Below are positions 23,626-34,245 of a stretch of 64,000 nucleotides of DNA, piece after piece (the first letter of the stretch is position 1; each line of letters starts with the position of its first letter). The position numbers were made by a program, and so were the translations under genes. The notes beneath the pieces were generated by a model. The model ran no database searches. It was given only the letters and a program-made list of their open reading frames with translations, and had not been told where the DNA came from. Source of the stretch: Megascapheus bottae (Eukaryota > Chordata > Mammalia > Rodentia > Geomyidae); NCBI GenBank assembly GCA_024803745.1, contig JANJXV010000029.1:22434001-22498000 (forward strand). The letters run 5' to 3'.

Positions 23626-24027
23626 TTTCTCCAATTTTTACCCACTACTTTTAGCAATCATTAATGATTCTTGCCTAGGTCATTCATGTCATTCATTACT
23701 AGGATAGTTGTTAGGTGCCAGTTTTCTAAACCCAGTATTTCTTTTATGTTATTTGAGGTCATCATATTTGATGCAAGGGGTTTTCTTCCTTTATTAGGTC
23801 ATGCACTAATATTTTTGTTTTATGTAAAGAATAATTCATTACAGTAAACTTTGCTAGTTCCTCCTATTTAGAAATGAATTTGTTTCATTTCTAAATATCT
23901 TTCTTAATTGAAAGATATCTGACCACTGTGTCTATTGATTAATGCTGAACTAACATTATTTAAGTCCTCTCTGTTGACAAAGGTAGGAAGAGATACACAA
24001 AATAGATGCTGGAAGACAGAAAGCTAC
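23626..24027. other. Intronic sequence, nothing recognised
   Basis: Contains a short inverted repeat near 23870-23900 ('agaaatgaatttg' / 'catttctaaat'), otherwise unremarkable. Confidence 0.5.
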
Positions 24028-24235
24028 AATCCTAGTCACTAGTATCTCACATCTGTAATCCTAGCTACTACTCAGGAGGCTGAGACCTGGGACTCACTGT
24101 TCAAAGCAAGCCTCCGCAGAGAAATTGTTGATGCTCTTATTTCCTAGTAGTAGAGTGCTAGACTGACCCCCCCCCCAAAAAATAAGAGAAGGTGTACTAC
24201 CCCACATTGAAGCCCCAGGACTACAAAGCAGTGGG
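24028..24235 (+). mobile_element. B1-Geo SINE, degraded
   Basis: 'atctgtaatcctagctacta' and 'caggaggctgagacctggga' mark the B1-like left half. The right half is decayed but ends 'gaagccccaggactaca'. Confidence 0.7.
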
Positions 24236-24744
24236 AATACAGTGCTCTGTATCTACACACAGATATGGATGATTTCAGTTCCAACCAAAGATATGTAAAG
24301 CTGATGAATCTTCTTCTTCCCCTAATTGTATTTATCTCATGTGATCCTTCTTAAAATAAATAAATACATGTGCATTTTCTACTGTGACTACTTATTTTAT
24401 ATAAACTGTCAAACACTATAAATTGTCATCTATAATTTTTTCCCATTCTTAGTATCCTAAAGAGACATAAGTTTTCATCTCTTAGAAAATAAAGTTGGCT
24501 GACTACTCCAAATGAAAGTAATAACAGAGGGTTTTGTTCATAGGCCTTTTATTGGACATTAACATGTGTGGAAAGCAGGAGACACACCTCCCTCTTAGGA
24601 TAGATACTCCTGGAACCCATCTTCCTGGATGAGGAAGAAGAACAGTGAACAAAACAAAACAAAAATGATCCAAACAGAAGTGAATTTGTGATTTAGAAGA
24701 TAGGTCCACTAATGGACCAAATGCCCTGTCTTATTTATTTTTAC
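24236..24744. other. Intronic sequence, nothing recognised
   Basis: No repeat or coding segment that I can name. Confidence 0.5.
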
Positions 24745-24925
24745 TTTTGTGTGGCACTGGAATTTGAACTAAAATTTTCATACTGGCTCCATTGTCATTC
24801 TATTGAATGAGTTCTCCTACTTTTTTAGTTATATTTTGGCAATAGAATCTAGAGGAATTTTCTGCCTAGACTGATGTCGATCTTCCAGATTGCAACCATC
24901 TTAGTAGATAAGATTGCACACATGA
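24745..24925 (-). mobile_element. Possible SINE, antisense, heavily decayed
   Basis: 'gtggcactggaatttgaact' resembles the antisense start of a right monomer. The remainder is only weakly similar to the SINE order. Confidence 0.35.
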
Positions 24926-24949
24926 GACAAAAAAAAGTATAAAAGTTGA

Positions 24950-25035
24950 TTTGGGGAGGCAATGCTTGGATTTGAACTCAGAGTCTTATATCAGGATTAC
25001 TAGGTAAGTAATCTACCACCTGAGCTATTCACCAC
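24950..25035 (-). mobile_element. tRNA-derived SINE fragment, antisense
   Basis: 'ggatttgaactcagagtctt' (reverse-complement B box) and 'taatctaccacctgagctat' (reverse-complement A box) form a tRNA-like antisense unit. Confidence 0.5.
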
Positions 25036-25069
25036 TTCCCCCATTTAAGGCTGTTAAAGCTGTATTTTG

Positions 25070-25303
25070 TTTTGATTAGTTGTGGGACTTGAACTCAGAG
25101 CCTGGGCACTGTCCCTGAGATTTTTCACTCAAGACTAGAAGTCTACTACATTGAGTCAGAGAACCATTTCCAGTGTTCTGGAGGTTAATGGGAGATTAGA
25201 CCTTCATGGGCTTTCCTAGGCTTGCTTTCAACTTTACTCTTCATATCTCAGCCTCACGAACAGCTAAAATGACAGGCGTGAGCAACCAGCACCTGTCATG
25301 TCC
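25070..25303 (-). mobile_element. B1-Geo SINE, antisense
   Basis: 'tgggacttgaactcagagcc', 'cattgagtcagagaaccatt', joint 'ttctggaggttaatgggaga', then left monomer 'tctcagcctcacgaacagct' and 'acaggcgtgagcaaccagca'. Confidence 0.85.
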
Positions 25304-26713
25304 AAGTATATATGTCCCTTTTGCAACTAGCCATTGAAAATAAGCCTTTCCCAGAATGACATCACCTTGAGTGAAGTAATTTACTATAATTAAAACAAAC
25401 ACTAGAAATTTTAAAACTTGGGTTATCTCTGTCACTAAACCTCTACCCTGCCAGGTTGGAATGTCTCCAACCACAGGAGCTGTTAACTCCATCCTTGGTC
25501 ATGAGTTAGAAATGTGAGGCTACTTGTATGCAGTATAGTAGCTATAAGCAATGTGTTGCCCTGAATTAATTTAAATTAATTAAAACAAAGTAAGATTTAA
25601 AATCCAATCATACTAGCTAAATTCCAAATGTGTAGCTCCCATGTTGCTTCTACAGAGGATTTCTTTCATGAGGACACATTTTATTGGAGTGAAAAGCAGG
25701 GGAGAGTAGATGTCTAAAATTGTGGCTTTATATAAAATGTGGTAGTTATCTATGGTTTATATTATCTGTGAGGCCATTTCTGTACACAATCTTCATAACC
25801 AAGGACTGTTTTTTATACCACTTGTATTATGTGAAAACTGAATTTACAAAGCAGATTCTAAGAGCCACATGTTAAGTACGCTCCATGAATTCTTTTATGG
25901 TTTAATGTTGAACCAACACATAGTTGAGTGTTCCTAAAGTAAACATTTTCCACTTCCAGAATTCTCTGAAGAGATGTTGAATTTTAAGTATGTGAAAATA
26001 AATCTCGTAATGCTACTTTAAAGTGTTATTACATTTGCTTCAAACTGCTGGCATTGTAAATTTTAGTCCTATACGATTTTATTTGAGAGAGCTATCCTAG
26101 ATGAGAAAATAAAAATGTGTTCTACTTTTGTTTTGTTGCTCAACAGACATTCAGTCCTAAATTTTTCAGTGACAGTCGAAAAATTAAATCTTTAGAATAT
26201 TATATTTTGAAACAAATCATCAGAGCCTTAGGCTTTTGAGATGTATAAACATACATTAATTTTTTGCAATAAATCAGCAGGTCTTTCATATATGAAATTA
26301 GCTTTGTCTGCAGGAAACTGTTAAGACATGAGCTACCCTTTACCAGACACCCAAGTAAGAAGAATTGAGGTTGTCTTCATTTTCAAATTATAGTGAATTA
26401 CATACATGTTCACACCCTCTGTGATTATTGCACACATATTGCCTTCTGTTACATATAAGAGAGCCTGAATACTTTCTTCTTTCTCCCTTTTAGGCTTTGT
26501 AATTACCTAGATTTTTGACTTGATAATATTATCAAGTGTATATTCATTAAAAATATAAGAAATCTGAAGGCCAAATTCATTTGCAATAGAAATTTTAGAG
26601 TTTTTATGGGCTGTGATAACTTTTGTACACAATGAATTTTGTATATATTCAAAAGATCTCTCAAATATATTTGATCTTGAGATTTGGAATTCATTTTTTG
26701 GCAAGTCTTTGAA
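25304..26713. other. Intronic sequence, nothing recognised
   Basis: 1.4 kb of AT-rich sequence. Short overlapping ORFs at 26503-26788 on the minus strand have no family features. Confidence 0.55.
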
Positions 26714-26937
26714 TGGACTATTACTCTTTTTTTTTTCCAGTCGTGGGCTTGAGCTCAGGACCTGAGCACTGTCCTTGGACTTTCTCAAGGATAGAGCTCT
26801 ACCTCTTGAGCCTCAGCACCACTTCCGGCTTTTTGCTATGTATGTGGGGTACCGAGGAATTGAACCTGGGTCTTCGTGCATGCTAGGCAAGCACTCTACC
26901 ACTAGCCAAACTCCCGGCCCGTGGACTATTATTCTTT
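26714..26937 (-). mobile_element. IDL-Geo SINE, antisense, with TSD and splice-like ends
   Basis: SINE body at 26727-26920, flanked by 'tggactattactcttt' (26714-26729) and 'tggactattattcttt' (26922-26937). Its plus strand gives a T-run ending in CAG at 26740 and 'gtatgt' at 26840-26845. The 99 bp between them are open in the frame left by the upstream exon. Confidence 0.93.
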
Positions 26938-28014
26938 AATCATACCATGGGATTGCTTTTCTTTTCAAGCTACACATTCTCTGATTTTATGCCTGTATGT
27001 AGAAATGTAGGTTGTGCATCTACAAGTGTACATTTTTTTCAGACTATGTTATGTAAAAGTCGTGTGCAGGGTAGGAATGGTGTGGTGATGGCAAAACAGA
27101 CACCTGCTGGTCATACTGCTTAAGAGGCAGAAGGAATCAAACAGTCCAGAGGAAACCAAAACAAACAAATAAGCAAAGAGCCAATCCAATTGATTGTTTA
27201 AGAATTAAGTCGCAATTTGATTTTTAGTTGAATTTGGGGCATAATGTAGAGTCTGTAAAATCAGTGTATTTTAAGTAATCCTTTACTCAGCATGATCTGT
27301 TTCAGTCTATTGGCAACACATTCCAAAACAAAAATCCTTTTTTTAAAAATTTTTAAATACCAATTATGATCAAAATTCTTATGCTGCCTTCTTTACCTAT
27401 TCCCTGGGGTGACTTTCCAATTCCAGTGATAGAACAGAGTGTATAATTCTATCCTGGGGAAATGATGAAGTGACCGTTTTTAATATAACACAGTTATGTA
27501 TATTTTCAAAGATTCAACCAAAAAGATAATATCCTTTATACAATTATTTCTAGAATACATATTGTTGAAATTTTTCGGTTGTTGTACAAATACACTTAAG
27601 TTGTAACTGTAGCCTACCTGAAACGCTCAGTCACTTTGATATTCCAAGAACAGTTTGGAATCCCTTATAAATGTCAACCTGGAACATTTATTTCACATAG
27701 AGAAATCTTTCTCAGAGTGTTTTCTGAGGCTCCTGAAAAGGCTTTTGGCACATGAAAGACAAATGAACCAAATCAAGCAACCTGTATTAAACTTCAAGTA
27801 ACTTAATAATATATGGACTAACCAGAGCATTTTTTAAGGGGAAGGGTTGTCTAAGATTAATTACAGTGAATAACAATCACTTTGTGGTTAGTATGATGAT
27901 AGCATTTTGATTGATTCTAAGAGTTCCCAACTACTTGACTGTGTTATTTAAGTGATATTCAGATCAGAGGTGATCTTGGATGAAATGCACTTCCCTAAAA
28001 CTCTCATTCATGTT
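26938..28014. other. Intronic sequence, nothing recognised
   Basis: No repeat or gene that I can support. Confidence 0.5.
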
Positions 28015-28215
28015 ATAGTACTGATCCCTAGCACCACAAAATGCATTTGTGTTTGAGAATAGACATAATTAAAGTGCAATGAGGAAACTGGAATGAGCCT
28101 AATACAATGTATGGCCTTCTAAGAGGAGATTAGGACACACACATAGAAAAGACTATATAAAGTCACAGGGAAAATACAGTCACCAGAATGCCAGAAGAGG
28201 ACTTAGAAGAACCTA
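28015..28215 (+). mobile_element. MaLR-type LTR fragment (MLT1-like)
   Basis: 'ctgatccctagcaccacaaa', 'gacataattaaagtgcaatg' and 'gaggagattaggacacacac' follow the order of MLT1-type LTRs as I remember them. It is an ancient non-autonomous LTR remnant with no coding part. Confidence 0.6.
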
Positions 28216-28641
28216 AACCTACTTATAGTGTATTTATTTTTATTTTGTTAGACTAGAAATTTCTTTTTTCCTATTTATAGATTTCTTTTAATTATTTTTT
28301 GTTATAACCTCTAGTGTTGCTATTCAGCAAAGCAGTTTCTGAATATAATATATCTTGATAAATGTCACCCCTTTCAACATTCTCACCCATCTCACTTCTT
28401 TTAAGTATCTGAATCCTGGTGCTTTATTTTGCTGAGCTTTAATTTTGCCTTCCTAAGAAAGCACATAATTTGAGATCTCCTCTTACTTTTACTTTAACCG
28501 TGGACTTGTAACTTTGTACAACCATGAGGTCATAGGTTTCTGTTATTCATGTCATCTCCTCTGGGATTTTTTTCTGTCACTTCCTTATCAAACAGATGCA
28601 AGAAGCAACATTAAAAGCAGCTTCTTTGATTTTATTACTAC
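28216..28641. other. Intronic sequence, nothing recognised
   Basis: AT-rich sequence ahead of the tandem SINE target site. Confidence 0.5.
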
Positions 28642-28870
28642 AAAAAGTGAGAGGAGGGCTGGGAGTTTTTCCTAGTGGTTGAGTGCTTTCCTAGCATGTA
28701 TGAAGACTCAGATTTGATTCCTTGGTATCACCTACATAGAAAAAAACAGCAGTGGTGCTGTGGACCAAGTGGTAGAGCCCTAGTCTGGAGAAAACCCAAG
28801 GATAGTGTGTTGGCCCTGAGTTCAAGCCCTAAGACTGGCAAAAAAAAATAAAACACAAAAAATAAATTTA
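28642..28870 (+). mobile_element. IDL-Geo SINE, first of a tandem pair
   Basis: SINE from about 28655 ('gggctgggagtttttcctag') to an A-rich tail. It is preceded by 'aaaaagtgagagg' (28642-28654), repeated at 28871-28883. It is more diverged than its partner, hence probably older. Confidence 0.92.
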
Positions 28871-29089
28871 AAAAAGTGAGAGGTGGGGCTGGGAGTTTGG
28901 CCTAGTGGTAGAGTGCTTGCCTAGTATGCACAAAGACCCGGGTTCAATTCCTCAGTACCAGATGCATAGAAAAACGCTGGAAGTAGTGCTGAGGCTCAAG
29001 TGGTAGAGCTCTAGCCTTGAGAAAGTTCAAGGACAGGGCTCAGGCTCTGAGCTCAAGCCCAGGACTGGCAAAAAAAAAAAGTGAGAGGT
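28871..29089 (+). mobile_element. IDL-Geo SINE, second of a tandem pair, same target site
   Basis: Near-consensus copy from 28885 ('ggggctgggagtttggccta') to a poly-A at 29069-29080. 'aaaaagtgagaggt' precedes (28871-28884) and follows (29076-29089). It appears to have inserted in the right-hand duplication of its neighbour. Confidence 0.95.
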
Positions 29090-29920
29090 AAGATGTTTTT
29101 CATGCTTCTAAGAAAACAAAATTTTAAAATACGCTGAACTCAGCACTAGGGTAAATTGTGAGTACCTCATCTTTAATAGGGCATTACTTGCTAGCTGCCC
29201 TGCTCTGGTTTATGAGATGATAGTCACCTAAGCAAATTAGTATTACCAGGAAGGACGCAGCATCTTATATTGCAGTCCAGTCTGATGAGACAACTATGCA
29301 GACCTAGGACTCCTACTCTAATCTTGTACTTCCCAGCTCGTATACTAGTAAAGCATACAAATGAGGTCTTAACAATGTGGTTGTATGAGGGAGAATTTAC
29401 CTCACACAAGACAGTCAAGAGAGTGACTGAAGCTAGAAACAGAAAAGAGCTTTACAAATGTAGACTAGATCCTATGGAGAGGACAAGTAATAATAATGAA
29501 AATAAATAATAAAAATGCCCAACCAAAGTCGAACAGTAGAAGAATGAGTGGGGAAGAGGGAAGATGCTAGGATTCATTGTACAGGTCACAGGATTGAGAA
29601 ATACAAGGGAAGAGATAGATTGAAGTGGGAGTGAAAATGTTGAAGTGATGACACAAATCAAGATGTGTTTTGCACATAAATTACGTTGTTAAAAGGCAAA
29701 CAATTTCAATACATAACCTAAAATTAAGAGAAGTGAGGGAGTGGGTTGAGAGAGTGGGTAAGAATGTGGAAAGGGGTGAAGTTAGTCAAGGTGCATTATA
29801 TTCATACACTGCTTTGGTGAATGGCAAATCTTTTATACAACTACTTAAAGAGAATAAAAATATTCAAAAAAAAGGAAAGAAAGAAATGGGCCTGCTAGAT
29901 CTCAATGATAAGAAGATTCA
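29090..29920. other. Intronic sequence, nothing recognised
   Basis: Overlapping short ORFs on both strands (29224-29661, 29670-30020), none with family features. Confidence 0.55.
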
Positions 29921-29950
29921 GGTATATATATATATACATATATATATATA

Positions 29951-29982
<32 letters not shown>

Positions 29983-29996
29983 CACACACACATACA
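29921..29996. repeat. Compound (TA)n(TG)n(TA)n(CA)n microsatellite
   Basis: TA runs on both sides of a GT run and then a CA run. The arrangement is partly self-complementary. Confidence 0.93.
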
Positions 29997-30489
29997 ATGA
30001 TGGTTGATACACAATTTTAAGTTTACTATGCTTTGAGTGTGTCTGATTCCAAACTTTATTAATGGCCTCCTGAAAACATGAGCTCTGTATTAAACTCTAC
30101 TTGGAGATTTCAGAAGACAACAATGATTACAGGAAGTAGCAAAGTGGAGTTCATGAGGTTCTATCTCCATCAGGGCCTACTTACCTTAGGAAAATTACAG
30201 TAAGTATAACAAGGCCCTAGTTTTATAGAACTAGAGACAATTTAAAAGAACAAGATAAGAATGTAAAACAAAAGAACATCCAACAGCAAATTAATCTAGC
30301 AAGGTCTGAATAACAGCAAGTCTGGAGAAGCTGAACCCACTAGAAGGAGACAGGATGCAGGATTTCCTGTGTCCCCCTTAAATGATGCTAAGCCTGCTCC
30401 TCTCCTATGTCTGGGTTCTCACAGCAGCTGAAGGAGGGGGAAGTGATCCTATGTCCCTAGCTATTGAAATACCATGATCCTCTGCAATG

Positions 30490-30581
30490 ACTTTCCTTGA
30501 CATATAGTAATCACATACATGAGGGAACTCATGGAGCCTTTGTTTCTTTGGATCTGGCTTTCTTCCCTTAATGGTTTGTAC
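30490..30581 (-). mobile_element. Older LINE-1 ORF2 end, inverted piece
   Basis: 'atgagggaactcatggagcc' and 'tttctttggatctggctttc' read as the antisense ORF2 end, next to sense 3' UTR of the same older family. Confidence 0.6.
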
Positions 30582-30644
30582 ATATGACCATATAAAATGA
30601 TGCTAATGGAAATGAACTCCAAGATATGAAACAACAGGGTTTGT

Positions 30645-30682
<38 letters not shown>

Positions 30683-31047
30683 TTTTAATGTATAGTATTT
30701 TTTCTTTCTTTTTTCTCACTTGTCTTATCCCCTGTTATCACTATTTTTGATTTTGGTATTCTGCATCTTGTATATATGTTAATCCGATTTGGGGAAGGGA
30801 ATGGGAATAACAAAATGGTGAGACACAGGATAAAGAGAACCAATGCAGCAGCATTGGTACTTACATGACACTATGTTGGAAATGAACTTTACAACTTGGG
30901 GGACTGGAAGCGGGGAGGGAAAGTAGGAGAAAAACGAGGGAGAGGATACCACTGTTCACCAAGAAATGTACTCATTACCTTACTTAGGTAACTGTAACCC
31001 CTCTGTGCATCATCATTACAATAAAACACATTAAAAGTAAAAAGCAG
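30582..31047 (+). mobile_element. Older LINE-1 3' UTR
   Basis: 'atgaccatataaaatgatgc', a GT microsatellite at 30638-30681, 'atgggaataacaaaatggtg', 'gacactatgttggaaatgaa', 'gaaatgtactcattacctta' and 'aactgtaacccctctgtgca', then an A-rich end. The order is typical of mammalian L1 3' UTRs. Confidence 0.85.
30638..30681. repeat. (GT)n microsatellite
   Basis: About 44 bp of GT with two interruptions, inside the L1 3' UTR. Confidence 0.93.
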
Positions 31048-31440
31048 GGAGGTGAGGAGGATGTGAATTTTGACCCTCATCCAGAGTGTGTACACAGAGT
31101 GTTGCACGGAATGAGTGGCAGGGAGGCAGCCAGTAGCCAGCTTTGGCATGGCGCCCAGTGGAAGTGTGTTAATGAGCACAGGGCAGGCATTTGAAAGAGG
31201 CACCGAAGCAAAGCCTGCAGGACAGCCCCTGGCAGTACAGCAGAACCCTGGAGAAGCCGGGAGCAACTGTGGAGCAAACAGTTCTAAGTCATCCTTCAGC
31301 AGACTGGAGGGAGAAGAAAGTGAAAGCTCAGAGTCAGTGTTGCGAATAATGACAGTGGCATCCCAGATGGACGACAATCATTAATCAAAAGATGGAACTT
31401 GTGGTCACAGAGGAGCTTGGGCCGGACAATCCTGTTGCAG
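31048..31440 (+). other. GC-richer segment ending in a strong splice donor
   Basis: About 390 bp clearly richer in G+C than its surroundings and without a recognisable repeat. It ends in 'gttgcag|gtatgagt' (donor GT at 31441). A modest acceptor-like 'gaccctcatccag' ends at 31084. An 89-codon frame (31115-31384, +) closes before the donor, and the phase-1 frame from the upstream exon hits a stop, so a coding NAALADL2 exon is unlikely. A non-coding alternative exon or an unrecognised old element is possible. Confidence 0.3.
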
Positions 31441-31449
31441 GTATGAGTT

Positions 31450-31884
31450 TCCCTTGGCTGAGGGCCCTGGGAAAACCTCCAAAGATCCGGAATAGTTAAG
31501 GCCTTTTTTTTTTCCCCCTTTCTAACTCTACAGCTGTAGTCATGAGCAGTGTGATTCACAGCTTTAGATTTCTGCCACTGGAAGGAATTTAGGAGAGCAT
31601 TAATACTCGTTACTGTTCCAATTAAAGATAAAGAAGTAACATGTTTGACTCCTCAAATGCATGATTAAATTCTTGATTTACAAACTGATGTCTTGCCTTT
31701 TAACTTTAGTCCTTATAGCCTCTACCTATACCTCAACTGATTAGTCCTGGATAAGAGTGAATATTATGCCTGAGAAAAGGCAGGAAGTGGAAATGGAAGC
31801 AGTGATGGTAATTTGACCATCTGACTGTTTTGAGTAGTATCCTTCCCAGAGAACTGTGCAGAAGAAATAAACACTTTAAATTTT
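31450..31884. other. Intronic sequence, nothing recognised
   Basis: No repeat or gene recognised apart from short T and C runs near 31504. Confidence 0.5.
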
Positions 31885-31975
31885 TTTCACAAGTGGTGCT
31901 GTGGCTCAGCCTTGTGCTGAAGAGCTGGGGACAGTGCCCAAGCACAGAGCTCAAGCCCCATCACTGCCCCCCCAA
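31885..31975 (+). mobile_element. Geo-type right monomer, solitary
   Basis: 'acaagtggtgctgtggctca', then 'acagtgcccaagcacagagc' and 'tcaagccccatcactg'. The left half is absent. Confidence 0.8.
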
Positions 31976-31984
31976 AATTGTCAT

Positions 31985-32240
31985 AGCCTTATAGCAGTGG
32001 TTCAAGTCTATAATCCTAGCTTTTGAAGAAGATGACATACCAGAACTTCAGTCCAAAGCTAAAGCAGACAAGTCTGTGAGATTCTTATCTCTAACACCTA
32101 AAAGCCAGATGTGAAAGTATGGCTCAAATGGTAGAGCTTCAGCCTTGAGTGAAAAAGTAAAGCGATAATACCCAGATCGTGAGTTCAAGTCCTACGTCCA
32201 GCACACAAAACAAGACAAGACAAAACAAAATAAAATAAAC
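31985..32240 (+). mobile_element. B1-Geo SINE
   Basis: 'gcagtggttcaagtctataa' and 'tcctagcttttgaa' (left), 'gtctgtgagattcttatctc', right monomer 'atggctcaaatggtagagct' to 'gagttcaagtcctacgtcca', and a long CAAAA/GACAA tail. Confidence 0.8.
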
Positions 32241-33324
32241 TATACAACCTTTTGAAGTTCAGAAATAAATAAAATATTTAAAAGGGAAACATTGAAGTTT
32301 TTTCTCTTGTCAAGAGTAACATAATGTGAAGTTAATAAATATGAATGACTCCTATTTCATTAAGTCTTCTTATATAAATATGAAGTAGATGTATATGAGA
32401 TACTATGCCTTCTTTTCTGGGCTATACTTTACAGCATGACAAACATAAGATAAAGAAAGCTGTGCTCTCTGTCTCTCATCCCTCAATGAATATATCCCAT
32501 TGCTGAAATAAATACCCACTCCTACTGCCTCATCTGCCCTGATTAGGAGATCTGAAGCAACTAAACAGTTTTCTTTCTCCCAAATTCTACATTAAAGAAA
32601 TCTGGGAAATGTATCTTAAGACTAGAGCATGACAGAGCCCTGTTATAAATGGTTATTAAAGATAACACACTCTTAAGCATGCTGGTAAGCACTCTTGATT
32701 ATGTGTAAGTAAAGAAACAGTAAACACAATCATCCCTTTTTCTTTACTCATGATATATTTACACTTGCTAGGGGTACCTTTCTTCATAATCAGTAAATGC
32801 TAGTCAAGGGACTCTAAGTGAAACACAAAAAATAAAAGGAATAATACTTTTCTACAATATGTGAGACGTCTAAAGAACTAAGGTACAGGAAGGAAGTCAA
32901 CACAGTGCATCTAAAATAGAACGACAGATTGTATTACAATGAATTCCTTCCATAGTCTACAAAACTCAATGACAGAGATAAAATTTTGGCTAATTAGTTT
33001 CAGAGCAGATATAATCCAGATACCATGCAATTCACTATTATAACTGCATGGACCTCACTGATTTTTTAATGTAACCCCAATTTATATGGCAGATGCCAAA
33101 TCCATAATGTTGTCATCACACTTAGAAAGAATCCTCAAACCCATACAGGCACTCCCCATTTTAACTTCCCTTCAGCTTCTGAGAAAATATCTACTGCACA
33201 TTTTGTCTCTATAAATTTTCCTTTTTAAACATGTTAAATACATAGAATCATGTAGAATCTGGCAAGGGACTTTTTCTCATTTCCAAGGATCATCTATTTT
33301 ATAGCATCAGTATTATCTTGTTTC
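32241..33324. other. Intronic sequence, nothing recognised
   Basis: No repeat or gene that I can support. Confidence 0.5.
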
Positions 33325-33670
33325 TTTTTTATTGTATTTTATTGACAGGATAATGTGTAGAGGGGTTACAGTTACATTCGTCAGGTAGTGGGTGCATTAG
33401 TTCTTGAATCTTGATATCCCTTCTCATGTTTTCCCTCTCTCCCCTCCCCGTCATTTTGTTTTACCCCTTCCCTTCCCTATTTCAAGTAGGCAAATATAAG
33501 TATATACAATTTACCAGTATACAAATTCAGATACAGTAACCTCATGAGATTAACCACAAGTGAGAAAAAAGAGAAAAGAAATAACTTCACATAGTACATT
33601 AAGAACAGCTTTCTTCACTTAATATAGGTTTTTCCAAGTCTTTCCATTTCCTTAAGAATGGGGTGAAGTC
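33325..33670 (-). mobile_element. LINE-1 3' UTR, antisense (left half of split copy)
   Basis: Poly-T start, 'aggataatgtgtagaggggt' and a C-rich tract, then the 3' UTR start. It is interrupted at 33670 by a small sense L1 and resumes at 33893. Confidence 0.9.
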
Positions 33671-33892
33671 TTTGTTACCTGATATATTGGATATATTTTA
33701 TTTGGTTATTTGAAATTGGATAGGGAACGGAGGAAAACAAGATGAGGGGTGGTGGGGGGGGTAAATGGGGACCAAGACATTGAAAGGGTATCAATGTATG
33801 GGAATTAATGCACCATTTATCTGGCAAATATCATGTAACCCTTCTATTAATTACAATAAAAATATATGAAAAAAAAAGAATGGGGTGAAGTC
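33654..33892 (+). mobile_element. Short LINE-1 3' end nested in an antisense L1, 17-bp TSD
   Basis: About 205 bp of sense L1 3' UTR (33671-33875), from 'tttgttacctgatatattgg' to the A tail. It lies between perfect copies of 'aagaatggggtgaagtc' (33654-33670 and 33876-33892), which are sequences of the host L1. Confidence 0.95.
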
Positions 33893-34245
33893 ATTTTTTC
33901 TGATAGAAGCATAGAATTCCATTGTGTATAGGTACCACATTTTCTTGGTGCATTCATCTACTGAAGGGCATCTGGGTTGATTTTCATATCTTAGCTATGG
34001 TAAATAATGCTGCAATGAACATTATTGTGCTAGTAACTTTAGTATGGCCTTGTTTCTGGACATTTATATAAATGCCAAGGAGTAGGATTGCTGTATCCTA
34101 GGGGAGCTCTATGTTTAGTCTTTTTAGGAATCACCAGAGTATTTGAATAAGTTTACAATCCCACCTCCTGGCCAGAACCCCTTCAGTATCTGTTGTTATT
34201 GGATTTCTTGATAATGGTCATTTACAGCTTCCTCTTAATTACTTG
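33893..34245 (-). mobile_element. LINE-1 ORF2 end, antisense (right half of split copy)
   Basis: Continues the host L1: antisense 'LYTMEFYAS...' region ('atagaattccattgtgtata'), then 'ggggagctctatgtttagtc', up to about 'ataatggtcatttaca'. The sequence then leaves L1. Confidence 0.88.

Noticed and set aside
28655..29068. tRNA genes at the SINE heads
   Set aside because: The A/B-box-like sequences belong to ID-like dimeric SINEs with A tails and target duplications. No cloverleaf with a proper anticodon arm was evident.
30889..31377. 162-codon minus-strand ORF as a gene
   Set aside because: Its 3' part is the antisense of an L1 3' UTR. The rest has no recognisable domain.
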